Shown: positions 27,626-36,809, numbered from the stretch's first letter. The stretch is 64,000 bases of DNA from Pseudomonas oryzagri (GCF_020831405.1 NZ_JAJHPU010000019.1:62001-126000); one strand, 5' to 3'. Made by a program: numbers and translations. The notes: a model not told the origin generated them from the sequence alone.

Positions 27626-28126
27626 ATGGCAACCAGCAAGACCAAGACCCCTACTCCCGCCATCGATATCGGCATCGACGCCGGCGACCGCGAGAAGATC
27701 GCCAAGGGGCTGTCCGCCCTGCTGGCCGACAGCTACACCCTGTACCTGATGACCCACAACTTCCACTGGAACGTCACCGGCCCGCAGTTCAACACCCTGC
27801 ACCAGATGTTCATGGTCCAGTACACCGAACAGTGGAACGCGCTGGACCTGATCGCCGAACGCATCCGCGCCCTCGGTCATCCGGCGCCGGGCACCTGCAA
27901 GGAATTCGGCAAGCTGGCGTCGGTCAAGGAAGTGGCCGGGGTGCCGAAGGCGAGCGAGATGATCCGCCACCTGCTCGCGGCCCAGGAGACCACCGCACGC
28001 ACCGCGCGCACGCTGTTCCCGCTGGTCGACGCGGCCAACGACCAGCCGACCGCCGACCTGCTCACCCAGCGCCTGGAAGTACACGAGAAGACCGCCTGGA
28101 TGCTGCGCAGCCTGCTCGAGGAATAA
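27626..28126 (+). CDS. dps: Dps-family DNA-protecting ferritin
   Basis: The 166-residue protein has the Dps ferroxidase motif [15 protein letters not shown] near 41-55, followed by the Glu/Asp ligands in [18 protein letters not shown] lysine-rich head (TSKTKTP) could bind DNA, as in E. coli Dps. It forms a dodecamer that stores iron and uses up hydrogen peroxide. An AGGAGA site precedes the ATG. ahpF, another peroxide-defence gene, lies close by on the opposite strand. Confidence 0.92.
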   Translation: MATSKTKTPTPAIDIGIDAGDREKIAKGLSALLADSYTLYLMTHNFHWNVTGPQFNTLHQMFMVQYTEQWNALDLIAERIRALGHPAPGTCKEFGKLASVKEVAGVPKASEMIRHLLAAQETTARTARTLFPLVDAANDQPTADLLTQRLEVHEKTAWMLRSLLEE

Positions 28127-28190
28127 GGCCCGCAGAGCCGGCGCGCTGGCACTGCGCGCCAGCACGCCGGCTTCTGGAGATGCGAACGAC

Positions 28191-28424
28191 TCAGCCCTGC
28201 GGGCGCAGCGCGCGGGCGTAGTAGAACAGGAAGAGGGTCTGCAGCAGCTCCTTGAGCACCGAAGGCTCGCTGCTGCTGAGGCTGGCGAGGTCGAAGTCGC
28301 CCTGCTCCTGCAGCTCGGCGAGCGCGTCGCGGTCGAGTTGGGCGCAGACCCGGCCGCTGTCGCGGTCGAGGATGCGCAGGTAGGGTTGCGGGCGATCCAG
28401 CCAGGCATCGATCAGAAAGGTCAT
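28191..28424 (-). CDS. Small protein of unknown function, 77 residues
   Basis: A short soluble protein with alternating charged helices (DRDALAELQEQGDFDLASL) and an aromatic C-terminal helix (LLQTLFLFYYARALRPQG). A good AGGAGT site lies seven bases before the ATG. No family recognised. It lies convergent to dps and upstream of the ahpF terminator in the same direction as ahpF. Confidence 0.7.
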   Translation of the reverse strand: MTFLIDAWLDRPQPYLRILDRDSGRVCAQLDRDALAELQEQGDFDLASLSSSEPSVLKELLQTLFLFYYARALRPQG

Positions 28425-28510
28425 GGCAGCACTCCTGCTAGGAAATCTTATTTGAGATTAATTCCTATTTGAGCGATAGCCAATACCCTTGCCCGGCTCT
28501 TTTTCACAAA

Positions 28511-28552
28511 AAAAACGCCCGTCGCGGCCAGGCCGGACGGGCGTTCGTTTTT
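28511..28552. terminator. Intrinsic terminator after ahpF
   Basis: The stem ACGCCCGTC/GACGGGCGT has a 12-base loop that can itself pair (GGCC...GGCC). A long A run on the left becomes the U tract for the minus-strand ahpF transcript; the T5 run on the right is less ideal for the other direction. Confidence 0.88.
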
Positions 28553-28561
28553 GCGAGGCGA

Positions 28562-30118
28562 TCAGCCCTGGCGGATCAGGTGGTCGAAGGCGCTCAGCGA
28601 CGCCTTGGCCCCCTCGCCGACGGCGATGACGATCTGCTTGTACGGCACGGTGGTCACGTCGCCCGCGGCGAACACCCCCGGCACGCTGGTCTGGCCCCTG
28701 GCGTCGACCACGATCTCGCCGAAGCGGGTCAGCTCCACGGTGCCCTTGAGCCAGTCGCTGTTGGGCAGCAGGCCGATCTGCACGAAGATCCCCTCCAGCT
28801 CGATGCGGTGCACCTCGTCGTTGTGGCGGTCCTGGTAGACCAGGCCGGTGACCTTCTGGCCGTCGCCGGTCACCTCGGTGGTCTGCGCCAGGGTGATGAT
28901 GGTCACGTTGGCCAGGCTGCGCAGCTTGTTCTGCAGCACCGCGTCGGCACGCAGCTGCTCGCCGAACTCCAGCAGGGTGACGTGCTCGACGATGCCGGCC
29001 AGGTCGATGGCCGCCTCGACCCCGGAGTTGCCGCCGCCGATCACCGCCACGCGCTTGCCCTTGAACAGCGGGCCGTCGCAGTGCGGGCAGTAGGCCACGC
29101 CGCGGCCGCGGTACTCCTGCTCGCCCGGCACGTTCATCTCGCGCCAGCGCGCGCCGGTGGCGAGGATCACCGTCCTGGCCTTGAGCTCGCCGCCGTTGGC
29201 GAACTGCACGGTGTGCAGGCCGTCGCCGGTCTCGGCCGGGATCAGCGCGCTGGCGCGCTGCAGGTTGAGGATGTCGACCTCGTACTGGCGCACGTGCTCT
29301 TCCAGGGCGCGGGCCAGCTTCGGCCCTTCGGTCTCCTGCACCGAGATGAAGTTCTCGATCGCCAGGGTGTCGAGCACCTGGCCGCCGAAGCGCTCGGCGG
29401 CGACGCCGGTGCGGATGCCCTTGCGCGCGGCGTAGATGGCCGCCGCGGCGCCGGCCGGGCCGCCGCCGACCACCAGCACGTCGAAGGCGGTCTTGCCGTT
29501 GAGCTTCTCGGCCTCGCGCGCGCCGCTGCTGGTGTCCAGCTTGGCGAGGATCTCCTCGACGCCCATGCGGCCGCTACCGAACGGCTCGCCGTTGAGGTAG
29601 ATGCTCGGCACCGCCATGATCTGCCGGGCCTCGACCTCGGCCTGGAACAGCGCGCCGTCGATGGCCACATGCTGGATATTGGGGTTGAGCACCGCCATCA
29701 GGTTCAGTGCCTGCACCACGTCCGGGCAGTTCTGGCAGGACAGCGAAAAGTAGGTTTCGAAGCGGAACTCGCCGGGCAGCGCCTGGATCTGGGCGATCAC
29801 CTCGTCGGAGACCTTGGGCGGGTAGCCGCCGACCTGCAGCAGGGCGAGCACCAGCGAGGTGAACTCGTGGCCCATCGGCAGGCCGGCGAAGCGGATGCCC
29901 AGTTCCCGGCCGTCGCGACGGAAGCTGAACGAGGGCTTGCGGCGGTCGCTGCCGTCGGTGGCCAGGGCGATCTTGTCGCTCAGGCCGACGATGTCCTGGA
30001 GCAGGGCGAGCATCTCGGCGGCCTTGGCGCTGTCGTCCAGGGAGGCGACGATCTCGAACGGCTGGGTGACTTTCTCGAGGTAGGCCTGCAACTGGGTTTT
30101 CAGGTTGGCGTCCAGCAT
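28562..30118 (-). CDS. ahpF: Alkyl hydroperoxide reductase subunit F
   Basis: The 518-residue flavoprotein has an N-terminal tandem thioredoxin-like domain with the redox pair C128-C131 (SCQNC), a linker, and a thioredoxin-reductase half with FAD site [12 protein letters not shown] near 217-228, the CPHC pair at C344/C347 and the NAD site [12 protein letters not shown]. It passes electrons from NADH to AhpC for peroxide reduction. The ATG at 30118 is preceded by AGGAAT and gives the standard N-terminus. Unusually, ahpC, which normally lies directly upstream, is absent here. Confidence 0.93.
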   Translation of the reverse strand: MLDANLKTQLQAYLEKVTQPFEIVASLDDSAKAAEMLALLQDIVGLSDKIALATDGSDRRKPSFSFRRDGRELGIRFAGLPMGHEFTSLVLALLQVGGYPPKVSDEVIAQIQALPGEFRFETYFSLSCQNCPDVVQALNLMAVLNPNIQHVAIDGALFQAEVEARQIMAVPSIYLNGEPFGSGRMGVEEILAKLDTSSGAREAEKLNGKTAFDVLVVGGGPAGAAAAIYAARKGIRTGVAAERFGGQVLDTLAIENFISVQETEGPKLARALEEHVRQYEVDILNLQRASALIPAETGDGLHTVQFANGGELKARTVILATGARWREMNVPGEQEYRGRGVAYCPHCDGPLFKGKRVAVIGGGNSGVEAAIDLAGIVEHVTLLEFGEQLRADAVLQNKLRSLANVTIITLAQTTEVTGDGQKVTGLVYQDRHNDEVHRIELEGIFVQIGLLPNSDWLKGTVELTRFGEIVVDARGQTSVPGVFAAGDVTTVPYKQIVIAVGEGAKASLSAFDHLIRQG

Positions 30119-30292
30119 GGTGACGATTCCTCTGCAAATCTCGGATAGCGAACTTGGTACAAGTTTCAGCTTATGCATCGACCGGCACGGAGCACTTGTC
30201 CGGCGTCAGTCGGCTGACTGCTTGAGAGAAATCCTACGCCCGATAGACAACCGATCCCATTTGATTGATTCAAGCCTCGCGATTGAATTTGC

Positions 30293-30361
30293 CTATTGAA
30301 GCAGGGCCTGCGCGAGGATCAGGTAGCCCAGCCCCATCAGCAGCCAGCCGCCTAACTGCGA
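30293..30361 (-). pseudogene. Remnant of a membrane protein C-terminus
   Basis: A short minus-strand stretch reads RSQLGGWLLMGLGYLILAQ followed by ALLQ and a TAG, which looks like the last membrane helix of a lost protein. No start or upstream body is present. The parent family cannot be told. Confidence 0.35.
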
Positions 30362-30377
30362 TCTCTCAGTAGGTTGT

Positions 30378-30557
30378 TCATCCGGGGCATTCCCCCTTGA
30401 GATAGCCGCCCAGTAACGCCTCCGACATCACCACCCGCTTGGCGCCGGCCTCCGCTATGGCTGCTTCGTAGGACAGCGTCTGCTCCAGTTTTTCGGTCTT
30501 GCCGCCCGGCAGGGATCCGAGCTGCAACGCCGCGACAATGGATTTTGGCGTGACGGT
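30378..30557 (-). pseudogene. Nitrilase, N-terminal fragment
   Basis: About 59 codons match the beginning of bacterial aliphatic nitrilases: [20 protein letters not shown], then [20 protein letters not shown] and GGYLKGE. The catalytic glutamate strand is therefore present, but the lysine and cysteine of the Glu-Lys-Cys triad lie in the missing part; intact enzymes run to about 300 residues. The frame ends in a TGA just after [10 protein letters not shown]. An AAGGAGA site is still visible upstream but the start codon has gone. A VVMPEA consensus has become VVMSEA, so it is clearly decayed. Confidence 0.7.
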
Positions 30558-30710
30558 GTATCTCCTTCGAGGTGCGAAGGAGTAACAGTCCTTACCCGGC
30601 GACGACATATTTAATGCCGTCACGCGTCCCCATTTCGGCCATCATCAATCGCTCCATACGCACGCACGGACTGTCGATTCCGATTGCCGTTGCTCCCAGC
30701 AGCTGTCCCG
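30558..30710 (-). other. Non-coding gap with a possible second remnant
   Basis: Between the nitrilase fragment and the DUF2474 gene one minus-strand frame stays open and reads [20 protein letters not shown] and so on to a TAA near 30592. It has protein-like composition but no start and no family that I recognise. It may be another scar from the same rearrangement. Confidence 0.25.
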
Positions 30711-30854
30711 TTATGAGGACATTCCTGCGGCATTCATCAACAGGCGTATCGCAAACGCGACCACCCCCAGCACGGCCACGCTGACCAGCCATATTCCGAT
30801 CATCCACAGCAGTCGCCTGGCCCAACCATAGCGAGGAGTAACAGGCTTGCCCAT
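30711..30854 (-). CDS. DUF2474 small subunit of the cyanide-insensitive oxidase
   Basis: The 47-residue peptide has a basic head (MGKPVTPRYGWARRL) and one membrane helix (LWMIGIWLVSVAVLGVVAFAI). DUF2474 peptides regularly follow cioB and resemble CydX, the small stabilising subunit of cytochrome bd. Its ATG lies two bases after the cioB stop, so the three genes are probably translated together. Confidence 0.8.
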   Translation of the reverse strand: MGKPVTPRYGWARRLLWMIGIWLVSVAVLGVVAFAIRLLMNAAGMSS

Positions 30855-30856
30855 GA

Positions 30857-31864
30857 TCAGTGGTACCCCTCGCCCGCCTTGACCTTGCCGCGAAACACGT
30901 AGTACGACCAAGCGGTGTAAACGAGGATCATGGGGATGATCAGCAACGCGCCGACCAGGGCGAAGCCCAAGCTCTGCGGCGGCGCGGCGGCCTCCCAGAT
31001 GGAAATGTCGGGCGGCAAGATATTCGGCCAGATGCTGATCACCAGACCCGAATAGCCCAGGAATACCAGAATCAGCGACCAAATGAACGGACCGGCATGC
31101 GGCTCCGCACGCAGGGATCGCAGAGTCGCCCAGGTCGAGAGCAGCACCAGGATGGGGACCGGCACGAAGAACAGGAAGTTTGGCAAGGAGAACCAGCGCT
31201 GAGCGATGGCCGGGTGGTTCAGCGGCGTCCACACGCTCACGATCAGGAGCGAGGCCAATGTAGCCAACAGGATGGGTGTCGTCGCGCGGATCACCAGGCG
31301 CTGAAGCTGCCCTTCGGTCTTGAGGATCAGCCACGTCGCCCCCAGCAAGGCGTAGCCCACGACGACCCCGAGCCCGGTGAAGACATTGAACGGCGTCAGC
31401 CAGGCCAGCACTCCCCCCGTGGCAACCCCATCGACGACATGATGGCCGTTGATGAAGGCGCCGAGCATGACTCCCTGGAAAAAGGCTGCCACGAAGGAGC
31501 CCGTCATGAAGGCTCCGTCCCAGAACGGCTTGTGGGCGTCGTTTGCCTTGAAGCGGAACTCGAAGGACACGCCGCGCCAGATGAGGCCCATCAGCAGGCC
31601 CAGCGCCGGGATATAAAGCGCACTCAGCAATACCGCGTAGGCCTTGGGAAAAGCCGCCATCAGGCCCGCACCGCCCAGCACCAGCCACGTCTCGTTGCCG
31701 TCCCAAACGGGGGCCACGGTGTTGACCATGGTGTCGCGGTCCTCGCGCGAGCGGATGAAGGGAAACAGGATGCCGATTCCCAGGTCGAAGCCATCCATGA
31801 TCACGTACATCATGACGCCGAAGCCGATGATCAGAAACCAGATCAGAGGGAGGTCAATTCCCAT
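30857..31864 (-). CDS. cioB: Cyanide-insensitive ubiquinol oxidase subunit II
   Basis: The 335-residue, eight-helix protein belongs to the CydB family. The head MYVIMDGFDLGIGILFPF and the WDGNETWLVLGGAGLMAAFP segment are diagnostic. With CioA it forms a bd-type quinol oxidase of the inner membrane that lowers oxygen without pumping protons and tolerates cyanide. A GGAGGTG site precedes the ATG at 31864, 12 bp after the cioA stop. Confidence 0.92.
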   Translation of the reverse strand: MGIDLPLIWFLIIGFGVMMYVIMDGFDLGIGILFPFIRSREDRDTMVNTVAPVWDGNETWLVLGGAGLMAAFPKAYAVLLSALYIPALGLLMGLIWRGVSFEFRFKANDAHKPFWDGAFMTGSFVAAFFQGVMLGAFINGHHVVDGVATGGVLAWLTPFNVFTGLGVVVGYALLGATWLILKTEGQLQRLVIRATTPILLATLASLLIVSVWTPLNHPAIAQRWFSLPNFLFFVPVPILVLLSTWATLRSLRAEPHAGPFIWSLILVFLGYSGLVISIWPNILPPDISIWEAAAPPQSLGFALVGALLIIPMILVYTAWSYYVFRGKVKAGEGYH

Positions 31865-31876
31865 GGCACACCTCCG

Positions 31877-33298
31877 TTACGATTCTGTGGATTTTGGGGT
31901 CAGGGGTTCGTCGACCGCCGACAACGGGCGCGCGGGTCTCTGGTTGATGGACGGAGCTTCTTCTAGTACGTCCTCCCCATGTGCCAAGGGGCCGTGCTTG
32001 ACCAACCGGAGCAGGTAGGCGATTCCGATACCGAAGACCGCGAAATACATGGCGACAAGAATCACCAAGCCGAGCGACAAGGTCATGGCCGAGTGAGTGG
32101 ATACGGCATCCTTGGTCCTCATCAGGCCGTAGACCACCCAAGGCTGGCGTCCGATCTCGGTGACATACCAGCCGGCCAGGAGAGCGATCACCCCGCTGGG
32201 GCCCATCCACAGCGCGAAGCGGGTCAGCACGGGGGAGTCGAAAAGCCGCCGGCGCCACCGGGCCCAGGCCCCGTAAAGGCCCAGTAGCACCATCAGCGAG
32301 CCCAGCCCCACCATGACGCGGAAGGCCCAGAAAAGGATGGTCGAGTTCGGCCGGTCTTCCGGTGCAAACTCCTTGAGACCGGGAATCTGTCCGTCCCAAC
32401 TGTGCGTCAGAATGAAGCTGGCCAGACGGGGAATCTCCACTTTGTAGCGGGTCGTCTCGGCGTCCATATCCGGGATGCCGAACAGAATCAGCGGAACGCC
32501 TTCGCCAGGCGTATTGCTCCAATGGCCCTCGACGGCGGCAATCTTGGCCGGCTGGTGCTTGAGCGTGTTCAGCCCGTGCATGTCGCCGATCACGACTTGC
32601 AGCGGCGCGGTGAACAGCACCATCCACAGCGCCATCGAGAACATGCGCTTGACCGCGGGTCGGCTATTGCCGCGCAGCAGGTGCCATGCGCCAGAGGCGC
32701 CCACGAACAGCGCAGTAGACAACATGGCGGCCGTCACCATGTGGGCCAGACGGTAGGGGAAGGACGGATTGAGGATGATCGCCAACCAATCGACCGGAAC
32801 CACCACGCCGTTGATGACCTCGTGCCCCTGTGGCGTCTGCATCCAACTATTCGAGGCCAGGATCCAGGTGGCCGAGATCATCGTGCCCAAGGCGACCATC
32901 ACCGTTGCGAAAAAGTGCAAGCCTCGGCCAACTTTGCTCCAGCCGAAGAGCATGACCCCGAGGAAACCAGCTTCGAGGAAGAACGCCGTGAGAACTTCAT
33001 AGGCGAGCAGCGGGCCGGTGATGCTGCCGGCAAACTGGGAATAGAAGCTCCAGTTGGTGCCGAATTGGTAGGCCATGACCAGACCTGACACCACGCCCAT
33101 GGCGAAGTTGACGGCAAATATCTTGGACCAGAAGTGGTAGAGATCCAGGTAGGTATCGTCCCTCTTCCACAGCCACAGCCCCTCCAGGACGGCAAGGTAC
33201 GCTGCCAGGCCGATCGTGATGGCAGGAAATATGATGTGAAACGACATCGTGAATCCGAACTGGACGCGGGCGAGCTCAAGAGCAGTGAAACCGATCAT
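31877..33298 (-). CDS. cioA: Cyanide-insensitive ubiquinol oxidase subunit I
   Basis: The 473-residue subunit carries the hemes: the first axial histidine is H21 in TMSFHIIFPAITIG, a second lies in GASGAWHLLRG, and the GRQPWVVYGLMRT motif follows. The quinol-binding loop is short, as in CioA rather than the long-loop E. coli CydA. The AGGTAGG before the ATG at 33298 is a fair ribosome-binding site. It leads the cioA-cioB-DUF2474 operon. I found no clear ANR box upstream, although CIO is ANR-repressed in P. aeruginosa. Confidence 0.92.
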   Translation of the reverse strand: MIGFTALELARVQFGFTMSFHIIFPAITIGLAAYLAVLEGLWLWKRDDTYLDLYHFWSKIFAVNFAMGVVSGLVMAYQFGTNWSFYSQFAGSITGPLLAYEVLTAFFLEAGFLGVMLFGWSKVGRGLHFFATVMVALGTMISATWILASNSWMQTPQGHEVINGVVVPVDWLAIILNPSFPYRLAHMVTAAMLSTALFVGASGAWHLLRGNSRPAVKRMFSMALWMVLFTAPLQVVIGDMHGLNTLKHQPAKIAAVEGHWSNTPGEGVPLILFGIPDMDAETTRYKVEIPRLASFILTHSWDGQIPGLKEFAPEDRPNSTILFWAFRVMVGLGSLMVLLGLYGAWARWRRRLFDSPVLTRFALWMGPSGVIALLAGWYVTEIGRQPWVVYGLMRTKDAVSTHSAMTLSLGLVILVAMYFAVFGIGIAYLLRLVKHGPLAHGEDVLEEAPSINQRPARPLSAVDEPLTPKSTES

Positions 33299-33913
33299 GG
33301 TTAGACCTACCTATCTTGGGAAGGACGGTCCACAAGCGCCCGAGGTCTGCTTCTCATTTGCGCCAGTAGTGGCGCGGCTTCCAGCGGGTAAGGAGCAGGT
33401 CGCAGACGACCGTTCAGCCGAGTCGCCGCACTGAAACTGGCTTCGCAGCAAGGGACCTGCGGCACTGAAAGCGTAGTGCTCTCGGCGCAAAAGGTCGTCG
33501 CTGGGCGTGCCTGCCCTGTCAACCAGCGTCGTGGAGCGCCTCCAGGCTCAAGTTCACAGGAGCAATGGCAATAAAGCTGCGGTAGCTGCTCCAGCAAGGC
33601 TCATCCCCAAGGGTATTTGGCTAAGGCAGGCAGCCAGCAGATGGCGATGGAGGTGGTCCTGGCAGGCCAACATGAGGCCAAAAATTTAGGAGTTGCCGTG
33701 AACAGCGCCCCTAAAATATGCCCAAGAGAACATCCTTATAAATCGATGTGCCTCACTCACTCGCTATCCAGGATATTTGGGGGATCACTAAGGAGGACCT
33801 GCTTGCCGGTCATCACATAGACCGACTCAATCACTCACTCTAGCTCCATTTCACCGCGCCGTGGATTGGCAGACGGGCCGCAAGGCCATCGCCTGACGCC
33901 CAGGGCATGGTGC
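33299..33913. other. 615-bp intergenic region upstream of cioA
   Basis: No convincing gene is seen. The part nearest cioA is GC-rich; from about 33560 to 33860 the sequence is visibly more AT-rich (for example 33670-33790) and has the look of foreign or decayed DNA. A minus-strand frame of 96 codons (33307-33597) has no ribosome-binding site and no recognisable content. The cioA promoter must lie here but could not be fixed. Confidence 0.5.
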
Positions 33914-33967
33914 AGGGGCGAATTCATTCGCCTGACCGGAGCGGCGTGGGCGAATGAATTCGCCCCT
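33914..33967. repeat. Palindromic repeat, copy A
   Basis: Perfect 19-bp arms AGGGGCGAATTCATTCGCC and its reverse complement enclose a 16-base spacer. The copy sits 21 bp beyond the stop of the sensor kinase gene. It shares its arms with copies B and C at 36.7-36.9 kb. Confidence 0.9.
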
Positions 33968-33988
33968 ACAGCGGCTTGCGGCGCGCCG

Positions 33989-35305
33989 CTATCCGCGCCG
34001 CGGCAGGCGCAGGCGCGCGCACAGCCCGCCGAGTTCGGCGCTGTCCTCCAGGCTCAGCGAACCGCCGCAGGCCTGGGCGATGTCGCGGACGATGGCCAGG
34101 CCCAGACCGTGGCCGGCCACCTGCTCATCAAGGCGGTTGCCGCGGGCGATGACCGCCTCGCGCTGCTCCGCGGCGATGCCCGGACCGTCATCCTCGACGC
34201 ACAGCCAGTAGCCTTCGCCATCCTCGCCGGCGCTGACCTGCACGGCGCTGTCCGCCCACTTGCAGGCGTTGTCCAGCAGGTTGCCGAGCGCCTCGAGCAG
34301 GTCCTCGCGGTCCCACCGCAGGCGCAGGCCGGACGGTGCCCGCCAGTCGATGTCGACGTGCGGGTGGATCTGCCTGAGGGTCGCGCACAGTGCCGGCAGC
34401 TCGGCGGCGCAGTCGAAGTGCGCGCCGGGCAGCGCCTCGCCGGCCAACCGCGCCCGGCCCAGCTCACGGGCCAGGCGCTGCTGGATCTGCTCCAGCTGCT
34501 CGCGCAGGATGGCGCGCAGTTCCGGCTGGCCACGCAGCTCCTCGCGGCCGGCCAGGCTGACCAGCACCGCCAGCGGCGTCTTCAGCGCATGGCCGAGGTT
34601 GCCGAGGGCGTGGCGCGAGCGCTTGAGGGTTTCCTCGGTGTGGCGCAGCAGGTGGTTGATCTGTCCGACCAGGGGCTCCAGCTCGGCCGGCACCCGGTTG
34701 TCCAGCGCGCCGAGGCGGCCGGCCTGCAATTCGGCGATCTGCGCGCGCACCCGCTCCAGCGGCGCCAGCGCGCGACGCATGGTCAGCCACTGCAGCAGCA
34801 GCGCCAGCAGCAGGCCGCCGGCGCCCAGGCCCAGGCCCAGCCAGCGGATGCGCGAAAGGCTCGCCAATACCGGCGTGTAGTCCTGCGCCACGCTGATGCT
34901 GAAGTTCTGCCCGAAACGGCGGTAGTCGCCGCGGTAGACCAGCAGACGCTGCCCCTCGATGCCGTCTTCCAGACCGGGGGCCAGGCCCTCGTCGGTCGGG
35001 CGCGGCAACTCGCTGTCCCACAGCGAACGCGAGCGCCAGACATCCTCGGCGAAGTCGATGCGGAAGTAGCGCCCCGAGAAGGTGCGCTGGTAGGCCGGAT
35101 GCAGGCGCCGCTCGTCCAGCTGCACGCCATCCTCGCCGCGCACCAGGGCGATCAGCAGGGTTTCCGCCTCGTCCTGCAGGTTGCTCTCGTGGTAGCGGCG
35201 TAGGCCGCTGTCGAGCAGCCACAGGCTGCCCTGCAGCAGGGCCAGCATGACGATCACCAGCGTCGCCGCCAGACCGAGGCCGAGGCGGCTCTGGATCGAC
35301 CTCAC
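33989..35305 (-). CDS. Sensor histidine kinase, PhoQ-like layout
   Basis: The 438-residue kinase has transmembrane helices at about 10-30 and 155-175 around a periplasmic sensor of about 125 residues ([21 protein letters not shown]). HAMP, H-box [11 protein letters not shown] with phospho-acceptor H239, N-box [10 protein letters not shown] and G-boxes DDGPGIA and GHGLGLAIV follow. The start is GTG at 35305, which overlaps the regulator stop (GTGA). The ligand is unknown. The PepSY proteins of the same operon may modulate the sensor. Confidence 0.88.
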   Translation of the reverse strand: MRSIQSRLGLGLAATLVIVMLALLQGSLWLLDSGLRRYHESNLQDEAETLLIALVRGEDGVQLDERRLHPAYQRTFSGRYFRIDFAEDVWRSRSLWDSELPRPTDEGLAPGLEDGIEGQRLLVYRGDYRRFGQNFSISVAQDYTPVLASLSRIRWLGLGLGAGGLLLALLLQWLTMRRALAPLERVRAQIAELQAGRLGALDNRVPAELEPLVGQINHLLRHTEETLKRSRHALGNLGHALKTPLAVLVSLAGREELRGQPELRAILREQLEQIQQRLARELGRARLAGEALPGAHFDCAAELPALCATLRQIHPHVDIDWRAPSGLRLRWDREDLLEALGNLLDNACKWADSAVQVSAGEDGEGYWLCVEDDGPGIAAEQREAVIARGNRLDEQVAGHGLGLAIVRDIAQACGGSLSLEDSAELGGLCARLRLPRRG

Positions 35306-35979
35306 CCGCCCTGCTCCGCGTCGCCGGCGTAGCGGTAGCCCTGGCCGCGGCGGGTCTCGATCACCGCGCGGCCGAGCTTGCGGCGCAAGTGGTTGACGTG
35401 CACCTCGATGACGTTCGACTCGCGCTCGCTCTCGCCGTCGTAGAGGTGCTCGGTGAGCTGGGTCTTGGAGAGGATCTGCCCCGGATGCAGCATGAAGTAG
35501 CGCAGCAGGCGGAACTCGGCGCCACTGAGGCCGATCTCCTCGTCGCCGCGGCGCACGCACTGGCGCGCCTCGTCGAGGGCGAGGCCGGCAGCCTTCAGCT
35601 CGCTCTGGTTGGCCACGCCGTGGGCGCGGCGCAGCAGCGCCTGGATGCGCAGGGCCAGCTCCTCGGGATGGAAGGGCTTGCTCAGGTAGTCGTCGGCGCC
35701 GGCCTTGAGGCCGTCGATGCGCTCGGCCCAGCTGTCGCGCGCGGTGAGGATCAGCACCGGCGTGGCCAGGCCGTCGGCGCGCCAGCGGCGCAACACGTCG
35801 AGCCCCGGCATGCCGGGCAGGCCGAGGTCGAGGACGACCAGGTCGTAGGGTTCGGTGGCGCCCTGCACCAGGGCGTCGCGGCCGTCGGCCAGCCAGTCCA
35901 CGGCGTAGCCCTGGCGGTCCAGGTCGGCTAGCAGCTCGTCGGCGAGGGCGACGTTGTCCTCTACCAGCAAAAGGCGCAT
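35302..35979 (-). CDS. OmpR-family response regulator
   Basis: The 225-residue regulator has a receiver domain with phospho-acceptor D51 (VVLDLGLPG) and K101 (LSKPF), and a winged-helix DNA-binding domain ending in [22 protein letters not shown]. Its start overlaps the stop of the PepSY gene (TGATG), and its stop overlaps the kinase start, so all four genes are tightly coupled. It probably controls its own operon through the 11-bp-spaced repeat at 36648-36663. Confidence 0.9.
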   Translation of the reverse strand: MRLLLVEDNVALADELLADLDRQGYAVDWLADGRDALVQGATEPYDLVVLDLGLPGMPGLDVLRRWRADGLATPVLILTARDSWAERIDGLKAGADDYLSKPFHPEELALRIQALLRRAHGVANQSELKAAGLALDEARQCVRRGDEEIGLSGAEFRLLRYFMLHPGQILSKTQLTEHLYDGESERESNVIEVHVNHLRRKLGRAVIETRRGQGYRYAGDAEQGG

Positions 35980-36284
35980 CAGTCGTCCTCCTCGTCCTTG
36001 AGGATGCGGCCGCTGACCGCATCCAGCTCCAGTTCGCGCACCTGCCCGCCATCGGTGAGCAGCTCCACCTCGTACACATAGTGGTCGCTCTCCTCCTCCA
36101 GCTCGGCCTCCAGCAGGCGCGCGCCGGGGTAGCGCGTCAGCGCCTGCTGCAGCAACTGCTGCAGCGGCTGGATCACGCCCTCCTGGCGCAGGCGCAGGGC
36201 CTCGTCCTGGTCCAGATCGCGGGCCTGCGCCGAGGCGATTAGCAGCAAGGCCAGCGCGGCGAGGAAGGGCGTGGTCTTGGTCAT
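35979..36284 (-). CDS. PepSY-domain periplasmic protein, second copy
   Basis: The 101-residue protein has a signal peptide (about 1-21, ending SAQA/RD) and one PepSY domain with the [20 protein letters not shown] and [17 protein letters not shown] segments. PepSY domains are thought to inhibit peptidases or act as sensor partners. The ATG at 36284 overlaps the stop of the first copy (TGATG). Confidence 0.85.
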   Translation of the reverse strand: MTKTTPFLAALALLLIASAQARDLDQDEALRLRQEGVIQPLQQLLQQALTRYPGARLLEAELEEESDHYVYEVELLTDGGQVRELELDAVSGRILKDEEDD

Positions 36285-36592
36285 CAGTCGTCCTGGTGGT
36301 CCTTGAGGATCTGGCCATTGCTGGCATCCAGCTCCAGATCCCACTGCACGCCCTGGGTGTCGCGCAGCTCGATCTGGTAGACGTAGCGGCCGTATTCCTC
36401 CTCCAGCTCGGTTTCCTCGACGGTGGAACCCGGGTGCTTGGCGATGGCCGCGGCGTTGAGCTTCTCGAAGGATTGAATGGTACCCGCATCGCGCAGTTTC
36501 AGCGCCTCGTCCGGGCCGAGATCGCGGGCCTGGGCGACACCGGCGGTGGCGGCGATCAGGGCGGTGGCAAGCAGGGCAGTCAGTTTTTTCAT
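36284..36592 (-). CDS. PepSY-domain periplasmic protein, first copy
   Basis: The 102-residue protein has a signal peptide (about 1-22, ending GVAQA/RD) and a PepSY domain with [20 protein letters not shown] and [17 protein letters not shown]. It is a paralogue of the next gene, evidently a tandem duplication. An AGGAGACTT site precedes the ATG. It is the first gene of the PepSY-PepSY-regulator-kinase operon. Confidence 0.87.
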   Translation of the reverse strand: MKKLTALLATALIAATAGVAQARDLGPDEALKLRDAGTIQSFEKLNAAAIAKHPGSTVEETELEEEYGRYVYQIELRDTQGVQWDLELDASNGQILKDHQDD

Positions 36593-36647
36593 TTTAAGTC
36601 TCCTGGGGAGTGAGTGGCTTTCGATGGGGTCACTCTAGCCAGCCCCA

Positions 36648-36663
36648 CTTAAACGAAACTGAA
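36648..36663 (-). promoter_or_regulatory. 11-bp-spaced direct repeat, probable response-regulator site
   Basis: On the minus strand the sequence reads TTCAG-TTTCGT-TTAAG, two half-sites with an 11-bp period, the usual spacing of OmpR-family sites. It lies about 60 bp before the first PepSY start, and a TAGAGT hexamer further on could be the -10 element. Positive autoregulation is inferred. Confidence 0.45.
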
Positions 36664-36695
36664 TAATCGCTGGCAGCAGAGGCAGCACGATCCGC

Positions 36696-36750
36696 GGGGA
36701 CGAATTCATGCGCCCGCTCGGCCTCGTCAGGCGAATGAATTCGCCCCTAC
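36696..36750. repeat. Palindromic repeat, copy B (diverged left arm)
   Basis: The right arm GGCGAATGAATTCGCCCCTAC is identical to copy C; the left arm GGGGACGAATTCATGCGCC has two changes, so this copy is partly decayed. The spacer contains CTCGTCA as in copy C. Confidence 0.85.
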
Positions 36751-36809
36751 AGGTCCGCGCTTAACCGCAGCCCGTCGTCAGGTCCGGGAACATTGTAGGG
36801 GGGCTTTAG

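Noticed and set aside
28469-30148. A long plus-strand frame opposite ahpF
   Set aside because: ahpF is unambiguous on the other strand; the frame also runs through the ahpF terminator.
30119-30300. OxyR-type site (four ATAG/CTAT half-sites) upstream of ahpF
   Set aside because: Some half-site-like words occur, but their spacing does not fit the consensus.
30592-30825. A 77-codon minus-strand frame overlapping the DUF2474 gene
   Set aside because: Its first half is the DUF2474 gene read in another frame; only the last part might be a remnant, and no family was recognised.
33307-33597. A 96-codon minus-strand frame upstream of cioA
   Set aside because: No ribosome-binding site, no recognised content, and it occupies the cioA promoter region.
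33299-33900. ANR/FNR box (TTGAT-N4-ATCAA) for cioA
   Set aside because: Looked for because CIO is ANR-controlled in P. aeruginosa; no acceptable match was seen.
33989-36079. A single open frame joining the kinase and sequence upstream of it
   Set aside because: The frame passes antisense-free but out of phase through the response regulator gene; the true kinase starts at the GTG at 35305.
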